From assembly GCA_903861145.1 (NCBI GenBank), contig CAIOTH010000052.1:1-43984 (forward strand): a DNA stretch of 43,984 nucleotides, in the 5' to 3' direction. Under the pieces are notes generated by a model. That model was not told the origin of the DNA, made no database searches, and saw only the letters and a list, made by a program, of their open reading frames with translations. Both the position numbers and the translations under genes were made by a program. This document shows, piece by piece, positions 1-8,455 of this stretch (position 1 is the stretch's first letter; every line of letters begins with the position of its first letter). Source of the DNA: an uncultured Bacteroidota bacterium. GTDB taxonomy: Bacteria; Bacteroidota; Bacteroidia; Chitinophagales; LD1.

Positions 1-309
<309 letters not shown>

Positions 310-444
310 TTATTATTCCTAAATTACAAAAATGATAACTTTGGCTTTGCACTACCGCCAAATTGGCAATGCTAAAGAGGCACGAAAATAACAGAATTAA
401 CGATTCTTTCGAGGCTGCGGCTTGGTACAGAAACATAAGTTAAC

Positions 445-1425
445 ATGGCTTTAAGGCGTAATGAAAAATACATTTTTAACACCCATACCCTCAGCTACGA
501 AAAGGCTGTTATTGGATGGGGTACCCGTATTTTCAGGTTTGCCGCTTTTATCATTGCCGCGCTGGTGTTTTCACTGGGTATATCAACCATTTATTACAAG
601 TTCTTCGATTCGCCTAAAGAGAAGATTTTAAAGGTGGAGTTGAACGAAATGAAAGACCAGTATTACGTATTAAACCAGGAGGTAAACAGGCTTTCGACGG
701 TTTTAGATGGCTTACATTACCGCGATGGCAATGTTTACCGTGTAATGTTTGAAGCCGAACCCATTAGCAACGACGAATGGCAGGCGGGCTCGGGCGGCGT
801 TAACAAATACCACTACCTCGAAAAATATGACAACGGCGACCTCATAAAGGACCTTTCGGTAAAGGTAGATAAGCTTAAAAAGCAAATGGTAATTCAGAGC
901 AAAAGCTATGACCAGATTGCTGATTTGATAAAGAACCAGCAAAAGATGTTATCGTCTATTCCATCGATACAACCAGTACCTAACAGAAATTTGGAACGTA
1001 TGGCATCGGGCTACGGATGGCGGGTTGACCCCATTTATAAAATACAGGAGTTTCATAAGGGTATGGATTTTACCTGTCCCATTGGCACGCAGGTGCACGT
1101 TACCGGCGATGGTACTGTTGAAACTGTTGACTTTAGCTATGGTGGTTATGGAAACGAGGTAATTGTTAACCATGGTTTTGGCTATCGCACACGGTATGCC
1201 CACCTTTCAAAATTTAATGTAAGGCCCGGCCAAAAGCTGAAACGTGGTGATGTAATCGGCTATTCGGGTAACACAGGTAAATCAACAGGCCCGCATGTGC
1301 ATTACGAGGTAATGAAAAACGGCGAGGTACTTAACCCAGTTTACTTTTACTATAACGACCTTAAGGACTCCGACTTTGAGAAAATGTTGAAAATTTCTAA
1401 CAACCCTGGCCAAACGCTTGATTAA
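445..1425 (+). CDS. M23 (LytM) family metallopeptidase, membrane anchored
   Basis: Predicted periplasmic peptidoglycan endopeptidase of 326 residues. One membrane helix at about residues 31-51 follows a basic N-terminus. A coiled-coil-like stretch covers about 60-170. The C-terminal LytM domain at about 185-300 has the zinc ligands H204-xxx-D208 (HKGMD), H253 (YAHL) and the H284-V-H286 signature (GPHVHYE), so the enzyme looks active. It is divergent from alaS and is followed 36 bases later by a MerR-type gene in the same direction, so the two may be cotranscribed. Such coiled-coil M23 proteins usually act in cell wall remodelling or division; the exact substrate bond cannot be read from the sequence. 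Confidence 0.93.
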   Translation: MALRRNEKYIFNTHTLSYEKAVIGWGTRIFRFAAFIIAALVFSLGISTIYYKFFDSPKEKILKVELNEMKDQYYVLNQEVNRLSTVLDGLHYRDGNVYRVMFEAEPISNDEWQAGSGGVNKYHYLEKYDNGDLIKDLSVKVDKLKKQMVIQSKSYDQIADLIKNQQKMLSSIPSIQPVPNRNLERMASGYGWRVDPIYKIQEFHKGMDFTCPIGTQVHVTGDGTVETVDFSYGGYGNEVIVNHGFGYRTRYAHLSKFNVRPGQKLKRGDVIGYSGNTGKSTGPHVHYEVMKNGEVLNPVYFYYNDLKDSDFEKMLKISNNPGQTLD

Positions 1426-1461
1426 TATTACACTGCAAAGGATTTCCTGTTAATTCGATTT

Positions 1462-1800
1462 ATGGCGTGGAAAGAAAAAGAGATAGAGAAACTATATTAC
1501 TCCATTGGTGAAGTGGCGGCTATGCTTGATGTAAACACATCATTAATTCGCTATTGGGAAAGAGAGTTTGATTTATTATCGCCTAAAAAAAATGCCAACG
1601 GTGACCGCTTTTTTACCAAAGAAGATATCGAAATAACGAAGCTAATTTATTATTTAGTACGTGAAAAAGGTTATACCCTTGAGGGGGCAAAATCGCGCCT
1701 GAAAACAGATATTGAACTCACCAAAAAGAAATTCAAACTGATTGAACGTTTGAAAAAAATACGTGGCTTTTTGGAAGAGTTGAAAGAACAAGTTGGCTAA
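1462..1800 (+). CDS. MerR family transcriptional regulator
   Basis: A 112-residue DNA-binding protein. The MerR winged helix-turn-helix occupies about residues 10-80: YYSIGEVAAMLDVNTSLIRYW, then EREFDLLSPKKNANGDRFFTKEDIEIT. A short helical tail (about 85-110) would dimerise it. There is no cysteine-rich or drug-binding effector domain, so no inducer can be proposed. It follows the M23 peptidase at 36 bases and its last four bases overlap the last bases of the convergent barrel gene. The family normally binds as a dimer within promoters with long spacers; the target here is unknown. Confidence 0.92.
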   Translation: MAWKEKEIEKLYYSIGEVAAMLDVNTSLIRYWEREFDLLSPKKNANGDRFFTKEDIEITKLIYYLVREKGYTLEGAKSRLKTDIELTKKKFKLIERLKKIRGFLEELKEQVG

Positions 1801-3518
1801 AACACGTATGTTCTTCGCGCCAGGTTTATTCTAAATCCAATATTGAACATAAAAGAACTAATACTTGGAGTTGGATTATTGACTGACTTAACCGTGGAAA
1901 AATCGCGGTATAAAATGCTGGCATCAAAATTTATGTTATGCCAAATTTGATAAGTTGCCAAAAGCTCAAGGTAGTTGATTGTTCCCTTTACTCCCTGGCC
2001 CATTTTGTTTCCGTACAAGCTGTTAACCAATGTTCCCCCACCCGATGGCGTAAAAATATCTCCGCCGTAATTGCTTAAGTTGCCATTTGCAAGCAAAGTA
2101 TCCCCGCCAACCCGCGCAACAAAGTACTTAAGGTTGAATGAAAGTTTAGGGGCAGGCTGATAACGCAGGTTAATGATAAATTCGTAAAAATTAGCGCCAA
2201 GTGGGTCACCCAGGGGCTGATTGTAGTTGGTATAATCAATAGTCCCTGCATCGTGGGTATAGGTATATGGCCTAACATAATTAAACTCTAACTGGGCATC
2301 AAGGTTGGGCACAATATCAATGTATTTAACGCCGGCCTGTACCCCCCATTTGTTAGCCCACCAGCCGTTGTTGCTAAAAAAATTCTTCACGTTAAACTCA
2401 TCCAATAACAGCTGCCCATATAGCGAAGCATGACTTGCGATATTGATTTTTATATCCCCACCAACCACCACGTTATCGGGGCTGCCCAGCGAGTGCTCAA
2501 CTGCCCGATAGAAAATAATAGGGTTAAGATACTGAAACTCAAATCCATTACCCCGGCTTAAAATAACATTCTCAAAAAGGCCCATATTAAGCCAATGCGT
2601 TGCCTGCAGGCTAAGGTGGTGCATGGCCATATATTTTTTAGGTAGCAACTGGTCTGCACCCCGGGTATATTGATCAGTTAACTCGGCATATATATTATCA
2701 TAGTTAAACCGCCAGAAGTGAATATTGAACCGGAGAAACAGATATGGCGCAGAGAAATCAGACAGAAAAAGGGAGCGCTGCCCATCGCCAATAAAAAATT
2801 TATCGCGGCCAAAGCTTATGTTCATGTACTTCAAAACATTTACATTGATATAGCCGCGAGCATCAAAGTAATCTATACCATCCTTAAACTTAAAAATGTT
2901 AGAACTGTAATCTTTCCAATAACTCTGGCCAGGCACAAAGCGATACGGGCCAGTGGTAACCACGTTTGCAACATACAAGGGAGGCCGCTCATCATTACCA
3001 GTGGCATTAAAATAAAAGCTGAACACCTGTTTAATATTCCCTCGGACTTCTAATCCCACCTGCCTGTTAAACAAAAAGCGCCCCCCACCGGCACTTTCTC
3101 CCCCAACAATAGCCCCCAGCATAGGGTTAATCCGCAAATTCCACAGTCCTTTCTTTTTAGAGCTAACCGAAAAGAAACTGGCCGGCTCTGTATACAACTT
3201 CCTCCATAAAGGGCGTTTGGTTTGACTATGCAAACTATCCAGCCACTCAGGGTTTTCATCAATCAAATACTGAAGTTGCGATTTTTGAACTTTGTTAAAC
3301 CGGATATTCGAAAGTAAAATTGATTCAGCTACTTTAGCCACGTCACCTCTGTAATAAGGCTTATCAACGGTAAATTCAACAGGGGCTATCTTGCCATACT
3401 TTATATCAAGCCTGTCCATAAACACATAGCTATCGGTACCGAGGTTAATAGATGTGCCTTGTGAAAATGCATGTAAACCAAACGCGAGAAAAAGAAAAAC
3501 GGTTAAAAGTCTCTGCAT
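1797..3518 (-). CDS. Outer membrane beta-barrel, capsule assembly Wzi / gliding RemB-like
   Basis: Predicted outer membrane protein of 573 residues. I place the start at 3518, because an ordinary signal peptide then follows (MQRLLTVFLFLAFGLHAFSQ); an upstream in-frame start at 3557 would put 13 extra residues before it. The body is rich in alternating aromatic/polar strands, and the middle contains the motif-like stretch NVILSRGNGFEFQYLNPIIF typical of Wzi-type capsule assembly proteins and the RemB-like proteins of gliding Bacteroidota. It ends FNIGFRINLARRTYVF, an aromatic C-terminus fitting a barrel. Role is inferred: surface polysaccharide attachment or gliding-associated. Its 3' end overlaps the merR-type gene tail-to-tail by four bases and no terminator is visible. 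Confidence 0.8.
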   Translation of the reverse strand: MQRLLTVFLFLAFGLHAFSQGTSINLGTDSYVFMDRLDIKYGKIAPVEFTVDKPYYRGDVAKVAESILLSNIRFNKVQKSQLQYLIDENPEWLDSLHSQTKRPLWRKLYTEPASFFSVSSKKKGLWNLRINPMLGAIVGGESAGGGRFLFNRQVGLEVRGNIKQVFSFYFNATGNDERPPLYVANVVTTGPYRFVPGQSYWKDYSSNIFKFKDGIDYFDARGYINVNVLKYMNISFGRDKFFIGDGQRSLFLSDFSAPYLFLRFNIHFWRFNYDNIYAELTDQYTRGADQLLPKKYMAMHHLSLQATHWLNMGLFENVILSRGNGFEFQYLNPIIFYRAVEHSLGSPDNVVVGGDIKINIASHASLYGQLLLDEFNVKNFFSNNGWWANKWGVQAGVKYIDIVPNLDAQLEFNYVRPYTYTHDAGTIDYTNYNQPLGDPLGANFYEFIINLRYQPAPKLSFNLKYFVARVGGDTLLANGNLSNYGGDIFTPSGGGTLVNSLYGNKMGQGVKGTINYLELLATYQIWHNINFDASILYRDFSTVKSVNNPTPSISSFMFNIGFRINLARRTYVF

Positions 3519-3612
3519 ACAAATTTTGAACTGCGTGGAAGCCTGTAATAGCGCCAAACCTAAATTAAATTTGGGTTCTTAGCAAATAGCATCCATTAAT
3601 TTGAACACTCCG

Positions 3613-4188
3613 TCAGCCTTTAATAACTTTTCCTTTTGTCATTCTATAAAAAGTCAGCAGCCAAAGTGCCACAGCTATAATAAAAGTCTGAACCGCTAAC
3701 AAACTCCATTTAAGCGAAGTAAAAAGTGATGATATTGTGGCCAGCCTATCAGAAATATCGGGGTAGCCTTTTAACATACTCACTATACAGGCATTTTCAC
3801 TATAGTCAGCAAGCATTACTAAAAACGGCAACAAATGAATATACCTGATTCGAAAACCGTAGGGTGCCAGCAACTTAAAAACCCATCCCATTATCATCAA
3901 AAACAAAAAGGTATAGGAAATCGGATAGAACGTATCGGCAATCAATTCAAACTTAGCGGCAAACGCACGTCCATTATCCCCGTATTGCGAAATAATAGCC
4001 CTCGCCTTTTCGGGTGTATAGCCAAATTGTAAATCAAGTATCTCAACATTTTTACCACTTATTTGCTGCATCATTTGCGCGCCTTTGGGCATAACTACGG
4101 CGCCAAAAACAATGTAAATTAACAGTGCGGCAACAAAGGTTTTCCAACCGGCAATGCGCCAAAAGAAATCGGCAATTTTCTGTAACAT
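3613..4188 (-). CDS. Integral membrane protein of unknown function
   Basis: 191 residues with about four hydrophobic helices (about 17-35, 85-107, 117-135 and 160-180) and a larger loop at about 36-80 containing FGYTPEKARAIISQYGDNGR. The C-terminus is basic (FYRMTKGKVIKG). I do not recognise a characterised family; similar four-helix proteins are scattered in bacteria without known function. It lies between the Wzi-like gene and the divergent msrB and shares the strand of the former, 94 bases upstream of that gene's start. Confidence 0.72.
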   Translation of the reverse strand: MLQKIADFFWRIAGWKTFVAALLIYIVFGAVVMPKGAQMMQQISGKNVEILDLQFGYTPEKARAIISQYGDNGRAFAAKFELIADTFYPISYTFLFLMIMGWVFKLLAPYGFRIRYIHLLPFLVMLADYSENACIVSMLKGYPDISDRLATISSLFTSLKWSLLAVQTFIIAVALWLLTFYRMTKGKVIKG

Positions 4189-4272
4189 AAAAACAATGTA
4201 ATTAAAAATCTGTTAATTGGGTACGGGTTGTAAGGTAGTGCATAAACCTACGTCCAATAACTAAAAGCAATT

Positions 4273-4803
4273 ATGAAAATCGCTTCCTTCGTTTTAGTAA
4301 TTTTAAGTCTGGCACTCATATCGTGCGGACAGAAAACAATTACATCACAACAAAAAAATACTCAAGCATCTAAAAACAATACAATGAATACCGAAAATCA
4401 CGATTCGACACAAGTAACGAAAACAGAGGAAGACTGGAAGAATTTATTAAGCCCTGAACAATACAGGGTATTACGCGAAAAAGGAACAGAAGCCCCTTTT
4501 ACCGGCAAATACTATCTTAACAAGGATAAGGGTGTTTATGTATGCGCTGCCTGCGGAAACGAACTATTTACATCCGATATGAAATTTGAATCATCGTGCG
4601 GATGGCCGAGTTTTGACAAAGAGATTGCAGGTGGCAAAATCAAAACGATTATCGACACTTCACACGGCATGGTTAGAACCGAAATAGTATGCGCAAAGTG
4701 TGGCTCTCACTTAGGGCATTTGTTTGATGATGGGCCTACTGCAACCGGTGAGCGTTATTGCGTAAATTCTCTATCTCTCGGTTTTAAGAAGGAAGAAAAA
4801 TAG
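4273..4803 (+). CDS. msrB: Peptide-methionine (R)-S-oxide reductase, lipoprotein form
   Basis: Reduces methionine-R-sulfoxide in proteins. The 176-residue protein begins with a lipoprotein signal whose lipobox is LISC (Cys18), followed by a Ser/Thr/Asn-rich linker, so it should work on the periplasmic side, repairing envelope proteins. The SelR domain is complete at about 52-172: structural zinc cysteines C91/C94 (CAACG) and C140/C143 (CAKCG), the SSCGWPSF substrate segment, and catalytic C163 in RYCVNS. No MsrA domain is fused. It is divergent from the four-helix membrane protein gene. Family and residues are directly visible; localisation is inferred from the lipobox. Confidence 0.95.
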   Translation: MKIASFVLVILSLALISCGQKTITSQQKNTQASKNNTMNTENHDSTQVTKTEEDWKNLLSPEQYRVLREKGTEAPFTGKYYLNKDKGVYVCAACGNELFTSDMKFESSCGWPSFDKEIAGGKIKTIIDTSHGMVRTEIVCAKCGSHLGHLFDDGPTATGERYCVNSLSLGFKKEEK

Positions 4804-4930
4804 CGATTAACACTCCACTCGCTTTTCGCAATGTCATCATTTACAATAAAGGATGTTATTGTTAGAGGCGCCCAAAATCATCAGCTCATTGCATTAAATT
4901 TTGTACTTTCAGCTCTACTAAAAGTATAAA

Positions 4931-5725
4931 ATGGCTGTAAAGAAAAGGGCTGCAGGCGCTAAAAATAAAAAGGGAACCATACAAAAATCGGATGTTGAAA
5001 TGAAGCGACATCTGATTAATAAATACCGGGCACTTGTAGCCGAAAGGTATGACTACAAAAACGTAAAGAAGAATTTAAAACTGCCCGAAAACATCACTCC
5101 TGAAATAGTTGAGTCTCTAAGACAGTACTTCTTAACCAACTTATATCCTGAACCTGCGCAGCGTGAAAAACTGGATGCGGCATTTTCTGAACTTGAAAAC
5201 TATGTAATGCATCCCGCAAAGGTTTGGGATTTACTAGGCAATATTACGAGCGCTATTTTTAAGTTCGGCTTCCAGTTCCCGGCAGCCATTAAAGCGGGGC
5301 TTATTTCCTTAGAGGCATACACCTCTGCCAATCATTTTGAAAATACGCTCACATCAGCTGCACTTCAAAAAAAGCTTACTATACCCGTTACCGATAAGCA
5401 GTTTTACGATTGCCTTATTGCAATACCCCAAAAAGACCTGTATAAGTTTATAAGCGAGCTTGAGCAATTGTTTGCTTCATTTACAAACACCAATCTGTTG
5501 GGCAAAACCATCAGTATTATGGAAGATGTAATTGCAAAAATGAAGGCAAAAAACAACATGTACAGTGGCCATGAAATCGAAGCAATCGAACTTGGCCTCG
5601 ACATCATGCGCAAGGGATACGACCTCTTCATCGTTTATGATGACGATATGAAAAAGGAAATACTTCAGCTAATAACCGACAGCGAAAAAAAGTTTATTGA
5701 TAACTTATATACCGGCGAATATTAA
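4931..5725 (+). CDS. Conserved hypothetical protein, helical
   Basis: 264 residues, no signal peptide and no membrane helix, so cytoplasmic. The first 20 residues are Lys/Ala-rich (MAVKKRAAGAKNKKG), resembling a nucleic-acid-binding tail. The rest is predicted mostly helical with regular Leu/Ile spacing. I recognise no catalytic motif. The start is the only ATG near the end of a likely leader that contains a promoter-like TACTTTCA. It is convergent with the T9SS protein at 5736, only ten bases away. A lineage-specific Bacteroidota protein is the best description. Confidence 0.7.
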   Translation: MAVKKRAAGAKNKKGTIQKSDVEMKRHLINKYRALVAERYDYKNVKKNLKLPENITPEIVESLRQYFLTNLYPEPAQREKLDAAFSELENYVMHPAKVWDLLGNITSAIFKFGFQFPAAIKAGLISLEAYTSANHFENTLTSAALQKKLTIPVTDKQFYDCLIAIPQKDLYKFISELEQLFASFTNTNLLGKTISIMEDVIAKMKAKNNMYSGHEIEAIELGLDIMRKGYDLFIVYDDDMKKEILQLITDSEKKFIDNLYTGEY

Positions 5726-5735
5726 ATCTCCGGTT

Positions 5736-6632
5736 TTAATCCTTCACAATCTTTCTGACAGCGTAAGAGTCGCCCACCTGTAGCTTAACCAGGTATACAC
5801 CCGCCGATAAACCACTCAAATTAAATGAGCGATTAAAGCCACCGGCACTTAAATTTTCATGAAGCATACCTTTGACCACCTTGCCATCCAAATCGATAAG
5901 GTTGGCAATTACCATACAATTTTTTTTCAGGTTAAATGAAACCTGAATATGTTCATCAAAAAGTGTAGGGAACACCGAAAGGGCGTTGAGTTGATTTTCA
6001 ATACTGCCAACACCGGCAAGTCCCGACCATCCAACTGTTTTATGAGCCACAAAAATCGAATCACCCGAGTTTGTATCCGTATCTACGCCGGCATTCCCTG
6101 CGTAATAAAAAGTAACCGGCCCTTCATAAGTAGTAGGCGCTGTCCATGTAAAGGTCCATACTCTATTGCTATCCGCATTATGATGCGCAACGAAATTATA
6201 GGTTGTTGATATAAGCGAAGTATTTATCGGATTAAGAATAGCAAAATTAGTTACCTCAACCCCCTCCCCTGCCGTGGCATCCATTGTGCTGTCCACTGCT
6301 GTAAGTTCAAATCCATGTACAGCACTAGGGCTGGTTGCAATCATTCTTAAAAAATACTTTACCCCGGGCGTATAAGTTGTAACACCTGAAAATACTTCAG
6401 TTAAAGATTGTGTATCCGTACCCATTTGTAAAATGAAATTGGTACTATCATGAAACGCCGTGAAACTTGAGTGACAAAAAGTACAATTCAGAGGACTCTG
6501 ATAAGGATTAGGATCATCGCAATAATATCCCGGCGGCTGAACCTTATGCGACTTCAAATCAGTGGTTGAAAACAAAACAAGCAGAAATGCCGTAAATGAT
6601 AAAAATAAAATCAGGGGTCTCTTTTTAAACAT
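5736..6632 (-). CDS. T9SS-sorted secreted protein with CxxCH motif (choice-of-anchor V / Reeler-like)
   Basis: Secreted protein of 298 residues: signal peptide (RPLILFLSFTAFLLVLF), then a short cysteine region with a haem-binding-like motif CTFCH at about residues 50-55, then a beta-rich Reeler-like 'choice-of-anchor V' domain at about 65-205, and a T9SS type A sorting domain at about 215-298 (SVFPTLFDEHIQVSF ... GVYLVKLQVGDSYAVRKIVKD). The family is usually cell-surface or released, with unknown ligand. The same N-terminal arrangement recurs in the 1005-residue protein ending at 25716. Whether CxxCH carries covalent haem cannot be decided from sequence. Confidence 0.85.
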   Translation of the reverse strand: MFKKRPLILFLSFTAFLLVLFSTTDLKSHKVQPPGYYCDDPNPYQSPLNCTFCHSSFTAFHDSTNFILQMGTDTQSLTEVFSGVTTYTPGVKYFLRMIATSPSAVHGFELTAVDSTMDATAGEGVEVTNFAILNPINTSLISTTYNFVAHHNADSNRVWTFTWTAPTTYEGPVTFYYAGNAGVDTDTNSGDSIFVAHKTVGWSGLAGVGSIENQLNALSVFPTLFDEHIQVSFNLKKNCMVIANLIDLDGKVVKGMLHENLSAGGFNRSFNLSGLSAGVYLVKLQVGDSYAVRKIVKD

Positions 6633-6707
6633 ATCGCTTAACCTTTTAAAGAAGAATGTAGGATAATTTTGATTGAATACTGCAATATAATATTTTCTGA
6701 TACCAGA

Positions 6708-7277
6708 CTAAAATTTAACATAGGCGCTGAAAATTTTGATGGCGATAGCCAGCAGCACAACTCCGAAAAACTTCTTAATTGCAGCTAACCCTGTTTTGCC
6801 AAGCCTTCTCTCTATCCATCCCATTGAGCGCAGCACAATATAAACTATAAACACATTGATAATAATGCCAATCAAAATCTCCCAAACGCCGTAAACCGAG
6901 CGGAGAGATATGATAGTGGTAAGAGTTCCAGAACCGGCTATTAATGGAAATGCCAGCGGTATAAAATTACCGGAATGAGCTTCATCGGGATTTGTTTTAA
7001 AAAGATTGATGCCTAATATCATCTCCATGGCAAGAATAAATATTACCACCGAGCCCGCCAGCGCGAACGATTTTACATCTATGCCTACCAGGTGTAAAAA
7101 AGTTTCGCCCATAAAAAGAAAGAAGATCATGAGTGCTCCGGCAGAAATTGAAGCAATAGCGGGGCTAAAGTTTTTTAGATGTTGCCTTACACCAATAATG
7201 GCAGGCAGACCACCCACAATATCAATTATGGCAAACAAAGTAAACGTAACTGTAACTACTGATTTAAAAGAGAACAT
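6708..7277 (-). CDS. MarC family integral membrane protein
   Basis: 189 residues with six hydrophobic helices and typical MarC features: IDIVGGLPAIIGV near the N-terminus, FLFMGETFLHLVGIDVKSFALAGSVVIFILAMEM-type helices in the middle (about 50-85), and PLAFPLIAGSGTLTTII at about 107-123. The length matches the family (about 190-220). MarC proteins sit in the inner membrane; despite the historical name, a role in multiple antibiotic resistance is not supported for E. coli MarC and the transported substrate is unknown. Flanked by unrelated genes on the same strand with 60-75 base gaps. Confidence 0.92.
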   Translation of the reverse strand: MFSFKSVVTVTFTLFAIIDIVGGLPAIIGVRQHLKNFSPAIASISAGALMIFFLFMGETFLHLVGIDVKSFALAGSVVIFILAMEMILGINLFKTNPDEAHSGNFIPLAFPLIAGSGTLTTIISLRSVYGVWEILIGIIINVFIVYIVLRSMGWIERRLGKTGLAAIKKFFGVVLLAIAIKIFSAYVKF

Positions 7278-7336
7278 AGTATGAAAATATAAAAACTTCT
7301 ATTTCACTTAATATGTGCTACATAATTAAACTAACC

Positions 7337-7801
7337 TTATGAGTCTGACTTTTTCTCCAGGTGCTCAAGTATGCGCAAAATCAAAGCATTTTGGTTTTCC
7401 AGGTGCATCAATATGTTTTCAATCTCTAGTTCGGCCTTGGTATTAACCTCAAAATCAGCTTCAGCACGCGTATCGGCATGGTCAGCCTGTGTATTTTGAC
7501 CAACCATAATTAATGGCATTAGCAAAATTTGAATCAGGTTAGAAAGAAACAACCATAATACAAACGCAGGATAGGGGTCAAACCGAAGGGCTTTCGGCCC
7601 CAGTGTATTCCAACCCAACCAAATAAAGGTCCAGCCAAAAATGATAAGAAAGAAACCCATGCTGCCTACATGGTCAGTTATCCAGCACGCCAGTTTATCT
7701 ATACGGCTTAACTCTTTTTTCTTCCTTTTATAGATGTCTGCAATAGGCTGAAAAAGCGTTCTTAACTCTTCAATAGTTTTGGGCTTAATAGGTTCCATCA
7801 T
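7337..7801 (-). CDS. DUF1003 membrane protein
   Basis: 154 residues with two adjacent membrane helices (about 47-68 and 80-105) and the DUF1003 signature: FFLIIFGWTFIWLGWNTLG, FDPYPAFVLWLFLSNLIQ, then MVGQNTQADHADTRAEADF. A charged helical C-terminus (about 120-154) follows. The family is widespread and uncharacterised, expected in the inner membrane. Two adjacent ATGs could start it (7801 and 7798). It lies between MarC and the cold-shock gene on the same strand, but a terminator at 7863-7892 separates it from the latter. Confidence 0.9.
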   Translation of the reverse strand: MMEPIKPKTIEELRTLFQPIADIYKRKKKELSRIDKLACWITDHVGSMGFFLIIFGWTFIWLGWNTLGPKALRFDPYPAFVLWLFLSNLIQILLMPLIMVGQNTQADHADTRAEADFEVNTKAELEIENILMHLENQNALILRILEHLEKKSDS

Positions 7802-7862
7802 TGTATTTTAGGTATTTATTATACTTGCTTTTAACAAAAATAAATATGGCTTTGTTTCAGGC

Positions 7863-7892
7863 AAAAAAAAGAGCCTCACAATTGTGAAGCTC
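7863..7892 (-). terminator. Intrinsic terminator of the cold-shock gene
   Basis: On the minus strand GAGCTTCACAATTGTGAGGCTC folds on itself with a wobble pair, and eight Ts follow directly (the A tract 7863-7870 on plus). It starts 27 bases past the stop codon of the cold-shock gene, the expected place. Confidence 0.85.
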
Positions 7893-7918
7893 AAGATCTG
7901 AATGATATCAAATTTTAG

Positions 7919-8110
7919 TTATGCTAACTTAACGTTGGCTGCATTCAATCCCTTTTTTCCTTCCTGGAGTTCAAAGGTTACTTCGTCGCCTTCTTTAATT
8001 TGATTAACAAGACCTGATACGTGAACAAAGTATTCTTTATCGGAGTCGTTATCCTTGATAAATCCGAAACCCTTTGCTTCATTAAAAAACTTTACTTTTC
8101 CTTTTTGCAT
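7919..8110 (-). CDS. Cold-shock domain protein (CspA type)
   Basis: A 63-residue OB-fold RNA chaperone: MQKGKVKFFNEAKGFGFIKD with the RNP1-like GFGFI, then the RNP2-like YFVHVSGL, and ending GLNAANVKLA. The usual family length is 65-70 residues. I choose the start at 8110 because the family begins there. An in-frame start at 8173 would add 21 atypical residues and would place the promoter box TATCTTTG (minus strand, 8133-8140) inside the gene. With that promoter the leader is only about 20 bases, unlike the long cold-regulated leader of E. coli cspA, so constitutive expression is likely. Confidence 0.94.
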   Translation of the reverse strand: MQKGKVKFFNEAKGFGFIKDNDSDKEYFVHVSGLVNQIKEGDEVTFELQEGKKGLNAANVKLA

Positions 8111-8132
8111 AAAATATTTAATTAAATTTCGC

Positions 8133-8140
8133 CAAAGATA
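8133..8140 (-). promoter_or_regulatory. TAnnTTTG promoter box of the cold-shock gene
   Basis: Minus strand reads TATCTTTG, an exact match to the Bacteroidota -7 element, 22 bases before the chosen ATG at 8110. No good -33 TTTG is seen at 19 bases. It argues for the shorter cold-shock start. Confidence 0.6.
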
Positions 8141-8280
8141 AACATAATTCTCAATTATTGACCATTTAGCCAAAAAAATATCGATTTCCTATATCTGATA
8201 CAGCTAAATTTGTCCTAAATCACCTGTTGTAATATTTCCTAAATCAGTGCTAAATATGATTAATACATGGCAAAGTGCTG

Positions 8281-8373
8281 TATATTCGCGCCAGGTGCCA
8301 AACCTTTTCTGTAAACCACCGAAAGAGGGTTTGCAGAAAGCGCGGGCAGTGGTGAAAGCCATTGCCCTTTTTT
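8281..8373 (+). ncRNA. Candidate small RNA or leader RNA with own promoter and terminator
   Basis: In the 345-base gap between the cold-shock and isomerase genes. A promoter-like TATATTCG box lies at 8281-8288, so a transcript would start near 8291-8294. A 12-pair stem follows (TTTCTGTAAACC 8306-8317 with GGTTTGCAGAAA 8328-8339) closed by a ten-base loop 8318-8327 containing GAAA. Then comes a nine-pair hairpin (GGGCAGTGG 8344-8352 with CCATTGCCC 8359-8367) and six Ts, a clear intrinsic terminator. CGCGC 8287-8291 could also pair with GCGCG 8340-8344. The unpaired TGCC at 8296-8299 could pair with GGCA at 8345-8348, opening the terminator, so a riboswitch-like attenuator for the downstream gene is an alternative. 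It matches no RNA family I know; it lacks SRP, 6S and tmRNA hallmarks. Confidence 0.6.
8344..8373 (+). terminator. Intrinsic terminator of the candidate small RNA
   Basis: Nine-pair hairpin with one G-T pair, six-base loop TGAAAG, followed by TTTTTT. It stands 83 bases before the ATG of the isomerase gene, so it either ends an independent RNA or attenuates that gene. Confidence 0.82.
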
Positions 8374-8455
8374 AATCTCAGCGTTGTGGCGCTTGTCCCT
8401 CCGCCTTTAACTCGAAAGATTTTCCTTTATTTGTCAGCAATCTTTAACACAAAAT

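Noticed and set aside
8111-8173. Longer cold-shock protein starting at 8173
   Set aside because: The extra 21 residues are unlike the family, and a consensus promoter box lies inside that extension.
8281-8373. Signal recognition particle RNA or 6S RNA
   Set aside because: No GGAAGCAGC-type SRP domain IV, and about 80 bases is too short and too differently shaped for 6S RNA.
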